Assembly: GCA_963931865.1 (NCBI GenBank)
Contig: OZ007509.1
Span: 13,257,671-13,321,670 of the forward strand
DNA length: 64,000 nt
Source of the DNA: Axinella damicornis
Lineage: Eukaryota; Porifera; Demospongiae; Axinellida; Axinellidae
Direction: 5' to 3'
Shown here piece by piece: positions 1 to 13,100 of the stretch; within the stretch, counting starts at the first letter, position 1; each line of letters begins with the position of its first letter. The notes below the pieces were generated by a model that was not told where the DNA came from, did no database searches, and saw only the letters and a list, made by a program, of their open reading frames with translations. A program made the translations under genes and the position numbers.

Positions 1-11
1 TCTTGTTTATG

Positions 12-465
12 AGATATGGTCACGTCTAGGCACATGGTCTGTCTATGCCTCTCTGTAGCTGAACTGAATGAAAAAAGCCATCTGAACAGAGTCTTGATGA
101 GCAAAGCGTGCTTTACATCTTGCTTGGTGGGTTTGGGTTACCCATTCTATTTTGCCAACAATATGATCTATGGTCTTTAAAGTTAAGACGATGGTACAGT
201 CCCCAAAGGGCTATAATTTGAGTCCTATGTCCTACATGTATTTAGGAGTTCAATTTTGCACGGTCACATCTTGGCATGTGGCGTGTGGTTCTGTAGCTGA
301 ACTGAAAGAAAAGCCCACCTTAACAGAGTCTTGATGAGCAAAGTGTCCTTTATTTCTTGGTTTTATTCTATTAAATTAACTCTGTTTTGCCAACATTGTG
401 ATCTATGGTTTATGCCTTTATTAAGGCGATGATGGTACAGTCCCCCAAGGCCTATAAGACCATAA
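12..465. repeat. Diverged tandem duplication of a ~210-bp segment
   Basis: Segments 12-220 and 256-465 align along their length, with shared blocks tctgtagctgaactga, acagagtcttgatgagcaaa and gatggtacagtcccc. No coding meaning was seen. Confidence 0.7.
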
Positions 466-609
466 CAGGCATGGTGTAACATGTCACAAGGCATTGCTGA
501 ATGAGGCTGGTAAAGTTTGGAGCATGCTGGCATGACAGGCCATTTACCTCTAAATCAATTATCATGATGCGCTCCTGGTAGGGCAACCGGCAGTGCAAGC
601 TCACTCCCT

Positions 610-696
610 TAGCCTCGTTCCCAGGCCTTCTACACCTCCAGTTTTTATTGCTTGCAGTACGGAGTATGAGGTGTAGAAGGCCTGGGAATGAGGCTA
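610..696. repeat. Mini-MITE of the TAGCCTCGTTCCCAGG family
   Basis: Inverted termini tagcctcgttcccaggcc / ggcctgggaatgaggcta. The flanks cactccctt and caatccctt agree at 8 of 9 positions when shifted by one base, close to the 9-bp duplications of better copies. Confidence 0.7.
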
Positions 697-1295
697 CAAT
701 CCCTTGAGCTTTGCCTTACCCTGTCTGTACTTTTAGCTACTTTGATTGTGTCCACCAACTTCCTCACCCAATTACCACACACATACTCCACCACTAGGTG
801 AGTTCCGCATAATGACAGTAGAAGACAGTGGTTGAACATTAATATTTGTGTGCCTTCCCAGTAAGATTACACACGGAGAATAGTTCTTACCAGGAGTGTA
901 GTTACTGTACATATGTCACCATAATACAGTGTCGTACATCACCATGCACCTGTAATATGGTACAGTGTTGTAGACAGTATATGTCACCATGTACATTTGT
1001 ACCTGTAATACAGTGTTGTATACATTAATATTGTTCCAGTACTGCGGAGGAGCATACTATTGTGAATGATAACCATACATATCGCAACAACTCACGAGTC
1101 AGGATCACAGAGACTGCTGTATAAACCGAGCACTAACGTGTAGTTTCATTTTACTTCAGCACCCACACACAGTTTAAGCCACATTTGCTGCCTTGTATGG
1201 TGAGGATACTACTTGGCATAGACAATAGTGCTAGAAACCCCAACCTCCAATTCGTGCAGAAAGTATGCAGTACACTCTGAGGGAAATCACCTGAC

Positions 1296-1387
1296 TAGCC
1301 TCGTATCCAGGCTCCTCCACGTCTGGGTTCGAGGCTATCACTGACTAGCCTCGTATCCAGGCTCCTCCGTGCCTGGTTCGAGGCTAT
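1296..1387. repeat. Tandem pair of 42-bp mini-MITEs
   Basis: Two copies of a nearly palindromic tagcctcgtatccaggctcc...ggcta unit, at 1296-1337 and 1346-1387. They are separated by tcactgac and flanked by tcacctgac and tcacctgaa. This reads as a 9-bp target duplication carried along with a tandem duplication. Confidence 0.7.
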
Positions 1388-2699
1388 CACCTGAACAGTC
1401 TTTAGTGCTGCAAGTGGCTGTGACTTGTACAATGACTAGGGTGTGGGTCCACCATGCTCATCTGTGCAACAGTATTCAGTGTCATGGATGATTTTTGGGA
1501 TATCCAGGTCATGATGTCACTAGCCATGTTCCAGGCTCTTGTGCAGGGGTAGAGAAATAAGAGCCTGGTACACACTGTTTGCACATGCTCAGTGCAGCTA
1601 CAGTATCACTACGTCCATCATTGTACTAATATCATTCCGTCCATCATCATACTATCGTTCATTGCACCAGGAGCCCCTGATTGCACTAGTGCAGTCAAAG
1701 ATGGCAGTGTAGTATAGGGGTTCAATGAAACTTCTGTTGCAAGGATACTGCAGAGTTCTTGCGCCTTCAGCTAACATACATGCTGGAAAAAGCCGTTGTT
1801 GGGAGACATTGGGACCAGCAGTAAGCTACTTAGGCAAGCAGCTGTCCTGCGGAATGTAGCCCCTACACAGTAAACAGACCTACGTACGTACATGTACACT
1901 GTATTTTGACCTGTCAGTTTGTAAGCACAGATGTAGAATAACTCGCTTGGAAGCCATAACCGCTTTCTCTGCCTCTCTCGTGGTTATACTCAGACTCACA
2001 CTCCAGTAAAATACCACCGGTTATGCGAACCCCAATACAACAGAACTGTTCACGCATGCACTAACAGTGTGTACCAGGCTCATTTTTTTCTCCACCCACG
2101 CACAAGAGTCTGGGAACAAGGCTATGAGGTCACAAAAGTTACCCGCATGTGATAGTGGTCATAGACACAGCCAAATATTGTGACTCTAGTTGCAATTGGA
2201 AGCATACAGGGAGCATCAAGCCATTGTTCTCGAATGCAACTTGTATGCTCCCTGTGCCTACTTCTCTCCCCTTTCCTCCCCATTCTACACACGACATACA
2301 TATGGTGAGTTACAACACACACCGTGTGGCCTGCTGTGAGACCAGTAAGTCATCGGGTACCTTTGTCATTCCTCTTCTCTGAGCACCACAGCTATACGTT
2401 ATCACACAGCTCCGAGACTCATTCCTCATTTGCCATACTCAGATACTGCAAGTTGAACAAGCTGGTAGTTGAGTCTGGAAACACATGAAACACAGGTAAG
2501 GTGAAGGCTATGACATCACTAGGTGGCCACCACACAGAGATTTCAAAACCCATGACTTACTTCGAACCAACGTATTCACATGCGATGCTGATAGACCATT
2601 CACCGTCTTTGCTCAGTAGGTCTGAGGTCTCATTTCAGGTTGACGTCGCGGTGACTGTTTGTATATGCTGCAAGGTCAAGTCATGAATACATTTATCGC

Positions 2700-2850
2700 C
2701 TGTGGTTCCTTTTATACGCAAAATGATGCAATTTTGAAAAGGCAATATGAATAATTTTTGGTGACAGTTATAAGTTGTGGAGAAGACGGACACCTAGTGA
2801 AAAAGAGAGAGAAAGAGCGGGGCCAGCTGCGAGTGCACAGCAGGGCCACC
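2700..2850 (+). promoter_or_regulatory. Immediate 5' flank / 5' UTR of MED12
   Basis: A TATA-like ttttatacg lies near 2710. Purine-rich sequence (aaaagagagagaaagag) precedes the Kozak start. There is no GC-rich island. Upstream non-coding exons cannot be excluded. Confidence 0.25.
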
Positions 2851-2934
2851 ATGTTTTCCAAAGAATTCAGGCCTTTGAAGAGGCCCAAACTTGGGATACC
2901 TGACTACTACCCTCAAGATGATAAACAGAAAGAG
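2851..2934 (+). CDS. MED12: MED12 exon 1 (coding part)
   Basis: Residues 1-28, starting [20 protein letters not shown] and ending DDKQKE. The ATG sits in gccaccATGt; the in-frame sequence upstream has no ATG, so this is the start. The intron falls after the QKE codons in phase 0, which as I recall is also the position of human MED12 intron 1. Confidence 0.95.
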
Positions 2935-3803
2935 GTTTGTCATGACTTGTGCCTCTGTTCTGTGTAATAAGTGTGTGTAAACATTCAATCCGTAACCCAA
3001 GTACACGTATGAACCGAATTCTGTATCGGAGTTGGTAAGGTTACGATCACATCCAGTATCAAGTGCTGATTTAGCTTGCTTAGAGCTGTGACCGGGGTCA
3101 TAACCTGTGACCGTCCGAAAACTGCCAGTGATCATGACCACGATGCTAAACTGCTGGTGACCCTGTGACCTTGGAAAAATCCACCATGACTACCTGTATG
3201 TGACGTTTTTGGTAGTATGCGGAGTAGTACAGTAAGATATACCCCATGCCACACCTACATCAGCCGTATACGGGGTCACAATCCCAGTCGCAGCTATAAG
3301 TACGGTGCTTATTGGAGTGACCACCCCTTGAGTATGCAAATACGGCAGGGGAAGAGATCTGGGAGGTGGGGGGGGGGGGGGGGGGGGGGAGTTACCAGAC
3401 TTGCACATTTTACCACCCCTAGCCTATTACATGCCAATTACACGTTTTTGGGGGCCTGATTTAACCCCAAAGTTTTAACATGACACCAGCAAATGTTGAT
3501 GAATTCAGGCATTTGGGGCCCAGAAGTTGCAAGTCAAAGCGTCTAAGTAGCGATGGAGGAGGATACCCTCCGGACACCGCACTGGAGATGATTCGCTAAT
3601 GTTTCATGATAAATTGCATGATTGGTACTGGTAGGTACTATGTGTAGAATTGAAGGTCTTACACCATTGTTTTCCTTACTGTGTGGTGCACTACATGTAC
3701 ACATGTAGCTATGTTTATACTCGTTTCTGTTCAGGATGAGTTGAACTTCCAGACCTTGAACTGTGGATTCCGCCTTTCCCCTCTCGTTGACTCCCAGGAT
3801 GAA

Positions 3804-3894
<91 letters not shown>

Positions 3895-3976
3895 TGTGTG
3901 TGTGTGTATGTGTACGTGCGTGCACGTGTGCGCGTGCATGTGTGTGTGTGTCAGTGTGTGAGTGAGTGTGGTGGGG

Positions 3977-4039
<63 letters not shown>

Positions 4040-4121
4040 TGTGTGTGTGTGTATGTGTACGTGCGTGCACGTGTGCGCGTGCATGTGTGTGTGTGTCAGT
4101 GTGTGAGTGAGTGTGGTGGGG

Positions 4122-4155
<34 letters not shown>

Positions 4156-7100
4156 ACGTGTGCATGTGTACATGTGTGTGTGTCAGTTGAGTTTGGTGTG
4201 TGTGTGTGTCAGTTGAGTTTGGTGTGTGTGTGTGTGTGTGTGTGCGTGGAAAAAATCCTGGTTGAGGTAGGAACCTGGGACTTTTGGTCCACAGTCGAAT
4301 GCTTTAACTGCTTGCTTGTGACCATACATGTAAGTCATTCATGAGAGGTCCAATCATGTCTTCACTGTGTACCCGCAGATTGGTTCGGCGCTGAAGGAAT
4401 TCAGTCAGCAGCTGCTAAACACTAAAGAGGTATGTTTTCATTTAGGTGTATGTGTACTTGTGTACAAGTACTGTACATGTGTACATTTTCATGACAACAC
4501 AGCTGGCATACTTTGTCATGACAACGCAACTGGCACTTAGTCGACGTCATGGCAACACCGCTGGTACTCATGTTGTCAGTACAGTACCACATCACAGTAT
4601 GTCGATGTGATGTATGTTTAGCCTCATACCCAGTCCCACGCCCAGCTTTTCGTCGCTGCTTAGTACGGTAAAGCGGGGAGGGCCTGGTACATCTTCTCAC
4701 GTGAGTGACGTCGAGGGTAGAAAGGGGTAGAAAGACCGGAAGGAAGCGTGGGCGTATGTGGGTCTCAGAACAGCAAGAAGAGCGAAGGTACCAGGTAACA
4801 TACACATGTACCACACGTATCTAGCTAGCGGGGGGCGACTGTCATACTCACCGAGCGTTGAACGTGTAGATGGCTGAATAACACGCAAAACGCAGCGTCT
4901 TCGTTCTGAAAATTTTGCCATTTTTTGATTACGTCATGCTCACGTGAGAAGATGTACCAGGCCCTCCCCGCTTTACCGTACTGCAAGCGACGAAAAGCTG
5001 GGCGTGGGACTGGGAACGAGGCTAATGTATGTTATTATAGTGCTTACATGCAGACATATTAGATGCAGGGAACTCTCAACGGTACCCTTCTCTGCTTATC
5101 AGCCAGGCAACCCTACTTCTCTGCCTATCATCCTGCAGTCTGTGTTCTCCATCTCTGCACACGTGTTCTTCTTATAATTCATTGCCTAGTACAGTTTAGT
5201 CAACCTCTGTCTCTGCGTTCTCAACACTATCTTGTTTGCTATATTGCAATAAGGTAGCGATGCCATTATTACATAATACCATAGTAGCACGTTACTAGGC
5301 GCAGCTCACTTATAGGCGCATATCCGCTGTTGGGCACAGGTTCAACTCTTGTCCCAGGTACATGTACAATTTGCTGTTAAGTGCTGCAGCCTTCTTCCAG
5401 AAACTCTGCCATTTTCGGTCCTACAGAGTGGATCTATAATTCGAATTGAAGTGCACTTCCTAATCGAGGAATGTCATTCGTTATTAGGTGCATCTCGCTT
5501 ATAGGGACATAATTATTTCCTTCCTGTGGAGTTATAGGCGCATGCGCCTAATAACGTGCGACTACGGTGGATATAGGTTGTGGCAGTATTGTTGAACTAT
5601 TGCACCCCCTATTCACCAACTCGCAGTGCCAGTACACAGCCCGAGAGGGCCACAAACTACTATAATGATGGCAACATATTGCAAATAAGGTAGCGATGCC
5701 ATTATTGCAGCATCAATACATTAAGATTTTAACGTGTGTCTCTGTGTGACGGAAGTGGGTTGTTCGTGGGGCGGGACTAGACTAGTGACGCGCATCCTTC
5801 GCACTTCAATTTACTGAACAATGAACCCCGTGAAGAATGTTCGAGAACACTGGGCATTGGCTGGAATCTTCCAGAACTCTACAGGGGCTACAAGCGGATG
5901 CCATTGAGGAGCAGCAGTCAAAGCGGACGCAATCGGGAAGCAGCAAACGCAATCGGGAAGCAGCAGCTGAAATGGACGCAGTCAGGAAGCAGCAGCTGAA
6001 ATGGACGCAATCGGGGAGCAGCAGTTGAAGCGGACGCAATCGGGGAGCAGCAGCTGAAGCGGATGCTATTGGGGAGCAGTAGCTCTGCAGAGAGCTGTCC
6101 GTCGCTGGATTACTCACGTAGGCGAATGAGGGGGAAATAGCTGAGCGAGCGAAGCTACTTGTAGATTAAGTTGTGGCAGTAATATTGAACTATTGCACTT
6201 CCCCTATTCACCACCTCCCAATGCTAGTATGATGTTAAAATAGATGAACACTACAGTGACATACATGTAGGCAGTAGGTTGTGGCAGTATTATTGAACTA
6301 TTGCACTTCCCCTATTCACCACCTCCCAATGCCAGTACACAGCCCGTGTTACGAATGTGGTGGAATCAAAGAAGCGCAATGCCTGGGTGCAGGACAGCCA
6401 GAAGAGGAAGGTCCAGGTCACGAAGGACAACTTCTTCCCCGTCCCTCTCGGACGCAACCGCAAGGAGATTGCGTCCTCGTGGTTCCAGGATTTGGCGGGC
6501 AGCAAACCCCTGGTGCAGCTGGCCAAGAAGGTTTGAAAGGGGGGAGAATGTATAGTGGACTATTTTGAAAGACAAGCAAAATTACCACAAACAACTGTGT
6601 GGTTTTCACCTATATATACTGCATGGCACTTACAATGTATGTGCACTACGCATGTATTTGTTCAGTGGATATTACACTAGCATTTGAGCACTTGGTGATG
6701 GTATTCAAAGATTCTGTGATTATGCCATTGTGATCGTCATTGTGCACTGATGCTTTTGTTTTATAATTGTGCAGAAACTCACCATGATGGTGGAGTTGTG
6801 TCCGTGTTGGCTGCCATATATTGCTCACTTCGACTGTCATTGGCAGTGGTTGACGTCAAGTGCATGTGTATTATAGACAGCTGGTATGACTTGAATGTTA
6901 GGTTGTCAGCATCATTGCATTTGTGAATTGAGATATACATCAGAGTGGACACGAACTATTGTAAGAATGAGCTGGTGGACGCTATCAGATTCAGCTGCAG
7001 TATCCGCAAAGGCCTAAGATGTGAAATTAAAGCATCAATGTACGGTGGCCACCATGATGGTGTAGTCACAGCTTTGCACACCTTTCCCGAGTGCTGTAGA

Positions 7101-10100
7101 ATTTGACCATTCCCATACCAGGAGTGTAACAGAGGAGTTTCTTCATAACCACGCAGGTACCGGTGTTCAACAAGAAGGAGGAGATCTTCGATAACCTCTG
7201 TGAGAAGGATGTTCCCATCTCCAGAGCTGCCTGGTACATCAAGGTAATGCACTTGTAATGTACGTGTAGTCAGTCAAGCTAGATCATTCACTCGCTCTGC
7301 AGGAGGTTGGGGGTGGGGCATGACCATTCACTCACACTGCAGGAGGTTGGGGGTGGGGTATGACCATTCACTCGCACTGCAGGAGGTTGGGGGTGGGGCA
7401 TGACCATTCACTCGCACTGCAGGAGGTTGGGGGTGGGGCATGACCATTCACTCACACTGCAGGAGGTTGGGGGTGGGGCATGACCATTCACTCACACTGC
7501 AGGAGGTTGGGGGTGGGGCATGACCATTCACTCGCACTGCAGGAGGTTGGGGGTGGGGCATGACCATTGACTCACACTGCAGGAGGTTGGGGGTGGGGCA
7601 TGACCATTCACTCACACTGCAGGAGGTTGGGGGTGGGGCATGACCATTCACTCGCACTGCAGGAGGTTGGGGGTGGGGCATGACCATTCACTCGCACTGC
7701 AGGAGGTTGGGGGTGGGGCATGACCATTCACTCACACTGCAGGAGGTTGGGGGTGGGGCATGACCATTCACTCGCACTGCAGGAGGTTGGGGGTGGGGCA
7801 TGACCATTCACTCGCACTGCAGGAGGTTGGGGGTGGGGCATGACCATTCACTCGCACTGCAGGAGGTTGGGGGTGGGGCATGACCATTCACTCGCACTGC
7901 AGGAGGTTGGGGGTGGGGCATGACCATTCACTCGCACTGCAGGAGGTTGGGGGTGGGGCATGACCATTCACTCGCACTGCAGGAGGTTGGGGGTGGGGCA
8001 TGACCATTCAATCGCACTGCCGGAGGTTGGGGGTGGGGCATGACCATTCACTCACACTGCAGGTGGTTGGGGGTGGGGCATTAAAGCCCCTACCCCAACC
8101 TCCAGTGAGTGAGAGAACCGGTCTAGATTGATATAGTAGTGTAATGTGCTGTATTTGTATTAGCCTCGTACCCAGGCCTCATCCCACCCAAAAAAGAAAG
8201 GGCCTGGTATCCATCAGTTTCACCCAATATTCTCATGTGGGTTGGTTGTACAGTGTGTACATGTAGTTTACCAGTTTGCTGCCTATGTCTAGATTCGCTC
8301 ACTACTAAATTTATTTCAACATCATACTTGCTAGACTACTGAATGTGAAGTGAGATAGAAACTATCACAGAGTCGGTAGACTCTGTATGTAGGGATACGA
8401 CGTACACGCAATACATGCCAATACAAAAAAATCTCTCCAAATCTCAGAAACGGTACACTTATAAGCCTTTATAACCACATACCGTTCATCTTCGAGTGTT
8501 TTCATGACCAACAAGACTCCTCGCATCGCGAAAAACCGTCGCGAAAGTACCACACCAGGCACTCGCAAAACGGGCAAATTGTTTTTCTTTCTTTCTTTCT
8601 TTCTTCTTCTTCTTCTTCTTCTTCTTCTTCAGACAACTTAGCTCAACGTTGCCTCAATCTGTCACGATGGTTTTCGCACAAAACAGCAGCATTTTCAACC
8701 GAGCAGTGCAACGTCCCATCGCTTTTTCGCTACCTCCAAGTCTTCACCAGGCGGCTGCAGCTGCCCACTCAATAACCATGGCTTCGTTTGTCACGCCATT
8801 TTCACGTTTGTACGCATGCGCACTTAAACGATCACTTAGCAACGATACGTAATTATTACTCAAGATCGCTGAATTAGAAACAGTGGGGAAGATGCGTTGA
8901 CCGATGTGTTCAATCAAACGAGGCCCTCTTTATAAGACTGAGGTTAGTCCCTGTACGCATGATTTAGCTATATTGCTACCTGGACTGCCATTATGAATGT
9001 CCCTACTATAAACTGCCTATGCCATGGTCTTCAGACAGGCAGACAGGGAGAACTCGGTGGCTTTGTCATCCATCTAGGGAACAGTTGACTTGAGATGCCC
9101 GGGCCTGATTCTTCAGCCAATGCTGGAAGTGTAATACCTGAGTAATATTGTCCATATACCAAGGCAAGGACACCTACTGCCCAGGTGCCTGTGAGATCAC
9201 TGACTTCTGTTCAGCTCAAACATGCGCCTGCTGCCAAAAAAAGTTACATAAACAAGTAATAAAAAACATTACAAATGTAGCAGGATGTAGGGATACCAGA
9301 ACGGCAAAAAGTAAGGAAACAAGAGGGATGATTGAACACAACAGTGAAGTATACAATCACCCCTACATATCTTTTTTCATTGTACATGTATATATGGAAG
9401 AAGATCTCTGTAGGGGGGGTTGTATACTTCACTGTTGTGTTCGATCATCCCTCTTGTTTCCTTACTTTTTGCCGTTCTGGTATCCCTACATCCTGCTACA
9501 TTTGTAATGTTTTTTATTACTTTAATATTATATGTGCGGAGCGTGCCGCACTGCGACTAGTGAGCAAATTAAAAGGACAATGGATAGATGACAATGTCCT
9601 AGCGGCACTATGCCCTATGACAGAACTTATGACGTAAGCTGATGATGAAATGCATGATGTAATGATTCAAGAACTGGTAACAGGGTTTCATTTGGGGGGG
9701 GGGGGCATTCGGCCCCCCTTGGAAGCTCTTTGCCCCCCCCTTGGCATTTTCACATTCCCTATTATACAGTACTGTGAAATGAAATAGGCAATGGCACAAG
9801 CCATTCAGATTACAGTTCTTGTAACATGCATACGTAGGCCTGTTTTTGGTTAGTAATAAAATGTGATTTTTGCCCCTCAAATTGCATCAGAATCAATCTC
9901 AGAGGATCTAAATTCCAATTTTTTTTCTGGGGGAGGACCCCCAGACCCCCCTTTAGTAACACATCCCACCTTTGTCCCCTCCCTCCCTCCCTCCCCACAT
10001 TCCCATTTGTAAGTGTTATGAAAATAAATAAGCAGCTACGTACTTTCATACTGTATGTGTACATGTGTTTTGATTGTGAGTTTTGACCCTAAATTGTGTC

Positions 10101-13100
10101 AGAATCAATCTCAGAGGATCTAAATTCCAAAAGTTTCCTGGGGGAGGCCCCCCAGACCCCCCCTGTAAAGTGTAGTAACACATGCCACTTATGCCCATCA
10201 AACCTTAATTTCGCCCCCTCTTGGGAAAATTTCTAAATGAAAGCCTGGGTAATGGTTAACTACAGATGAATCACAGAGTCGGTAGACTCTGTATGTAGGG
10301 ATACGACGTACACGCAATATATGCTAATACAAAAGAATCTCTCCAAATCTCAGAAACGGTACACTTATAAGTTATAGTTAGACTATGGCCTTGAGTGGTT
10401 TATGGGAAATAACCACGAGAGGCTGTTTATTTAGACCACGAGGCGCAGCCGAGTGGTCTAAATGAACAGCCTCGAGTGGTTATTTCCCATAAACCACTCA
10501 AGGGCATAGTCTAACTGGCTTAGACTATAGCTACCTGAATTAGAGATCCTTGCACGCTCCAACACTCCAGAATGCGCTGAGCCATGGTCTAATTTCCATA
10601 AACGCTGAGTCATCATGCTCCAATTTCTATAAACCCACAGCTGTTGCACGGCTGCATGGCTTCGGAATATAAACCACAGGCGGTGCCTTTGATTTGTATG
10701 GCTGCTATAGTCTAAGCCTTTATAACCACATACCGTTCATCTTCGAGTGTTTTCATGACCGACAAGACTCCTCGCGTCGCGAAAAACCGTCGCGAAAGTA
10801 CCGCACCAGGTACTCGCAAAACGGGCAAATTGTTTTTCTTTCTTCTTTCTTTCTTCTTTCTTCTTTCTTTCTTTTTTTTTTTTTCCTTTTTTCTTTTATT
10901 TTTTTTCACACAGCTAATAAATGTGACCAGCACATTACATTCAAAAGGGTGTACATACAAGAAAAAAAACAAACAACAACAACAACAACAAGGGTAGAGG
11001 CAATATGCGTTACAAAACAAAACAAACTGACAAACAAACACCAAAAAAACAGACAGTGAGTTGACAAAACAAACAGTAATAAAAAAAATTAAAAATTAAA
11101 AAATTAAAAAATTAAAAAATTAGGTAAGGTTATTAAAACAGTCTGCCGTGGTGGTCCCCAACACCGCAGCTGCGTTACCCTGCTGGATGGCTACCGAGAT
11201 CCTCTGCAAGAGGTAAGCGCGAGCCATAGGTTCATGGGAAATGTTCCTGATGCGGCGGGCAATGTCAGTGATGAGACCCATGGCCTCATGACCGAGTGCA
11301 CCCGAGGTCTCAATAGCGATCGGGATGAAGTGGTGTGTCCGGGATATGGCGACGTACTTCGTTTTCTTTCTTGCCTCCGCCAGGTTTGCAACTGCCCCTG
11401 CCTCACTTGTAGATTGCTGGACATAGGAAGAGGCATAGGTGTCCGGGCATGTGACGTCCCACACTAGTGAGCGGCCAAACCTCCACGGAGCTATGGTGAT
11501 TCCATCGGGGCGCTTGCCATCACTCCTGAAGAGGCCTGAAGGCTCCAGTGTGGATGGGATCTTGGCAGCAGCCAAAGACCTCTGCACTATGCTATTGATG
11601 GCGGCATGGCGGGAGTGGCGACCGGCACTCTTGACACAGCTAAGGCCATGCGTGCCCAACTTATCCACTTCCACATGACAATGTTGGCAATAATGCGGAC
11701 GACAGATGGGAGCACCCAGACGGAGACCGGTGGCAGTTCTGATGACATCATCATCCATCCTGAGACCAATGGCAGAGATGGGGAGAGCATGCAGCCAGGC
11801 CCCTGACTCTCTGGTGGCTACAGCTAGGAGCCTTGCACGAGATCTTGCGTCGGGAGCATTGTCCAGGAGGGTGTCATAGGACTCTTGTACCCGTGGGGCA
11901 TCCCAGGCCTTCTGTCTTTTGTCTTCAGGGGAAGGGGGAGGTGGCTGGTCATGGCCTTTGCTCCACTCGGACAATGCCTGATCCACTTCTGGGTAGGAGG
12001 TTCCTCTGAATCGATCAGGAAGGATACGGTCGGTGAGGACCGAGGATCCAGCAGCAGAGGCCAAGAAGGCAGAGGGTGCAAGCTGGGTGGCCCTACGGAT
12101 TCCAACACCACCATATCCAACAGGCAAGGAGGCTTGTAACCACGAAGAATCATCTTCCAGGTCGATGTTGAGTACCTCGCTAAGAGTGGAGCGAAGCTCG
12201 CTGTCATATGCCTCAAGGTGGGGTGATGTGAAGCATGGAGCTGTTCTCAGGATATACAGGATCTTAGGAATAGCAAAGGAATAACGGAGTAAACAGAGTG
12301 CGTCATGTTTGCTGAGTAAGGAAAACCTTGATCTCATGACCTTCAAGGACTCCAGTTTCTCCTCGATGGAACTGTCAATCGAATCTTGGCTTCCAATGGG
12401 AGAGCCAAGTAGGGTGGCATTGGCTGGGCTGACTTTGCACAAGTCGTTGGCAACAGCCAGAAGGTCTTTACCCGCTGAGTCATCGCAAATTAGCTCTGAT
12501 TTCCTCTGGTTGAGCTGTAGCCCCAGAGTTCTGGCCTCCCGATCAATCAACTGGAAATCGTATAGCACGTCCGCCTCAGCACCTCCCAGGGTCCCATCAT
12601 CAAGGTAGAACACTCGGAACTCTGCTTTCAGTTGGAGAATCAAAGGGTGGATAACGAGGCAAAAGAGTAAGGGACCTAAAGGGTCACCTTGTTGAACCCC
12701 TTCTGCTGATGACAGGGAAGAATCTGCAAAACTGAGAGTGGATGGGGCAGAGTAGCAGGAGTACACAAAGGGAAAGATTTCCGGGATGTTCTGCCTTGCA
12801 GACTCCAACACTTTGTCTCTCCTGACACTGTTAAAAGCGTTTTTGAAATCGAGTTTGAGGAGCACCTGGCCTTGAGGTAGGTTGGCAACAAATTGTCTGG
12901 CCGCATGGACAGCAGCTTCCGCTCCAAGGGGTGTTCCGTACCCCAGCTGGTGAGGAGCAAGCATGGAACCCATGCGCTTCATCACTGCCTGACTAGCTGT
13001 TTTAGCCACCAGCCGGCGGAGCGTACACCCCACGGCAATGGGTCTAACTCCTCCATCCTTCTTGTTGAGGGCAGTGAGTGATGCACCAAAGAAGACGCCA

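Larger units (their letters stand above)
1..2699. other. Upstream flank without recognisable gene
   Basis: Contains a diverged tandem duplication (about 12-220 and 256-465, sharing tagctgaactga, cagagtcttgatgagcaaag and gatggtacagtcccc), three very small MITE copies and unassigned sequence. No open frame with family similarity was seen on either strand. Confidence 0.6.

Noticed and set aside
4252..4325. tRNA-like words on the minus strand (agcagttaaagcattcgac...ggttcctacctc)
   Set aside because: The A-box and B-box resemblance is weak and no cloverleaf can be drawn. At most an old tRNA-derived SINE.
3681..4344. Long open frames of Cys/Val or His/Thr repeats
   Set aside because: They are translations of the GT/CA microsatellite and have no coding meaning.
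7448..7687. Open frame of Pro/His/Val repeats on the minus strand
   Set aside because: Translation of the 40-bp minisatellite; the three-unit periodicity only reflects 40 x 3 = 120.
7281..8085. Possible CRISPR array
   Set aside because: The repeats are contiguous without spacers, and the context is a eukaryotic intron.
8649..8852. Open frame in composite copy A (also at 13680-13973 in copy B)
   Set aside because: The frame is short and differs at its ends between the two copies. It belongs to repeat DNA with no recognisable domain.
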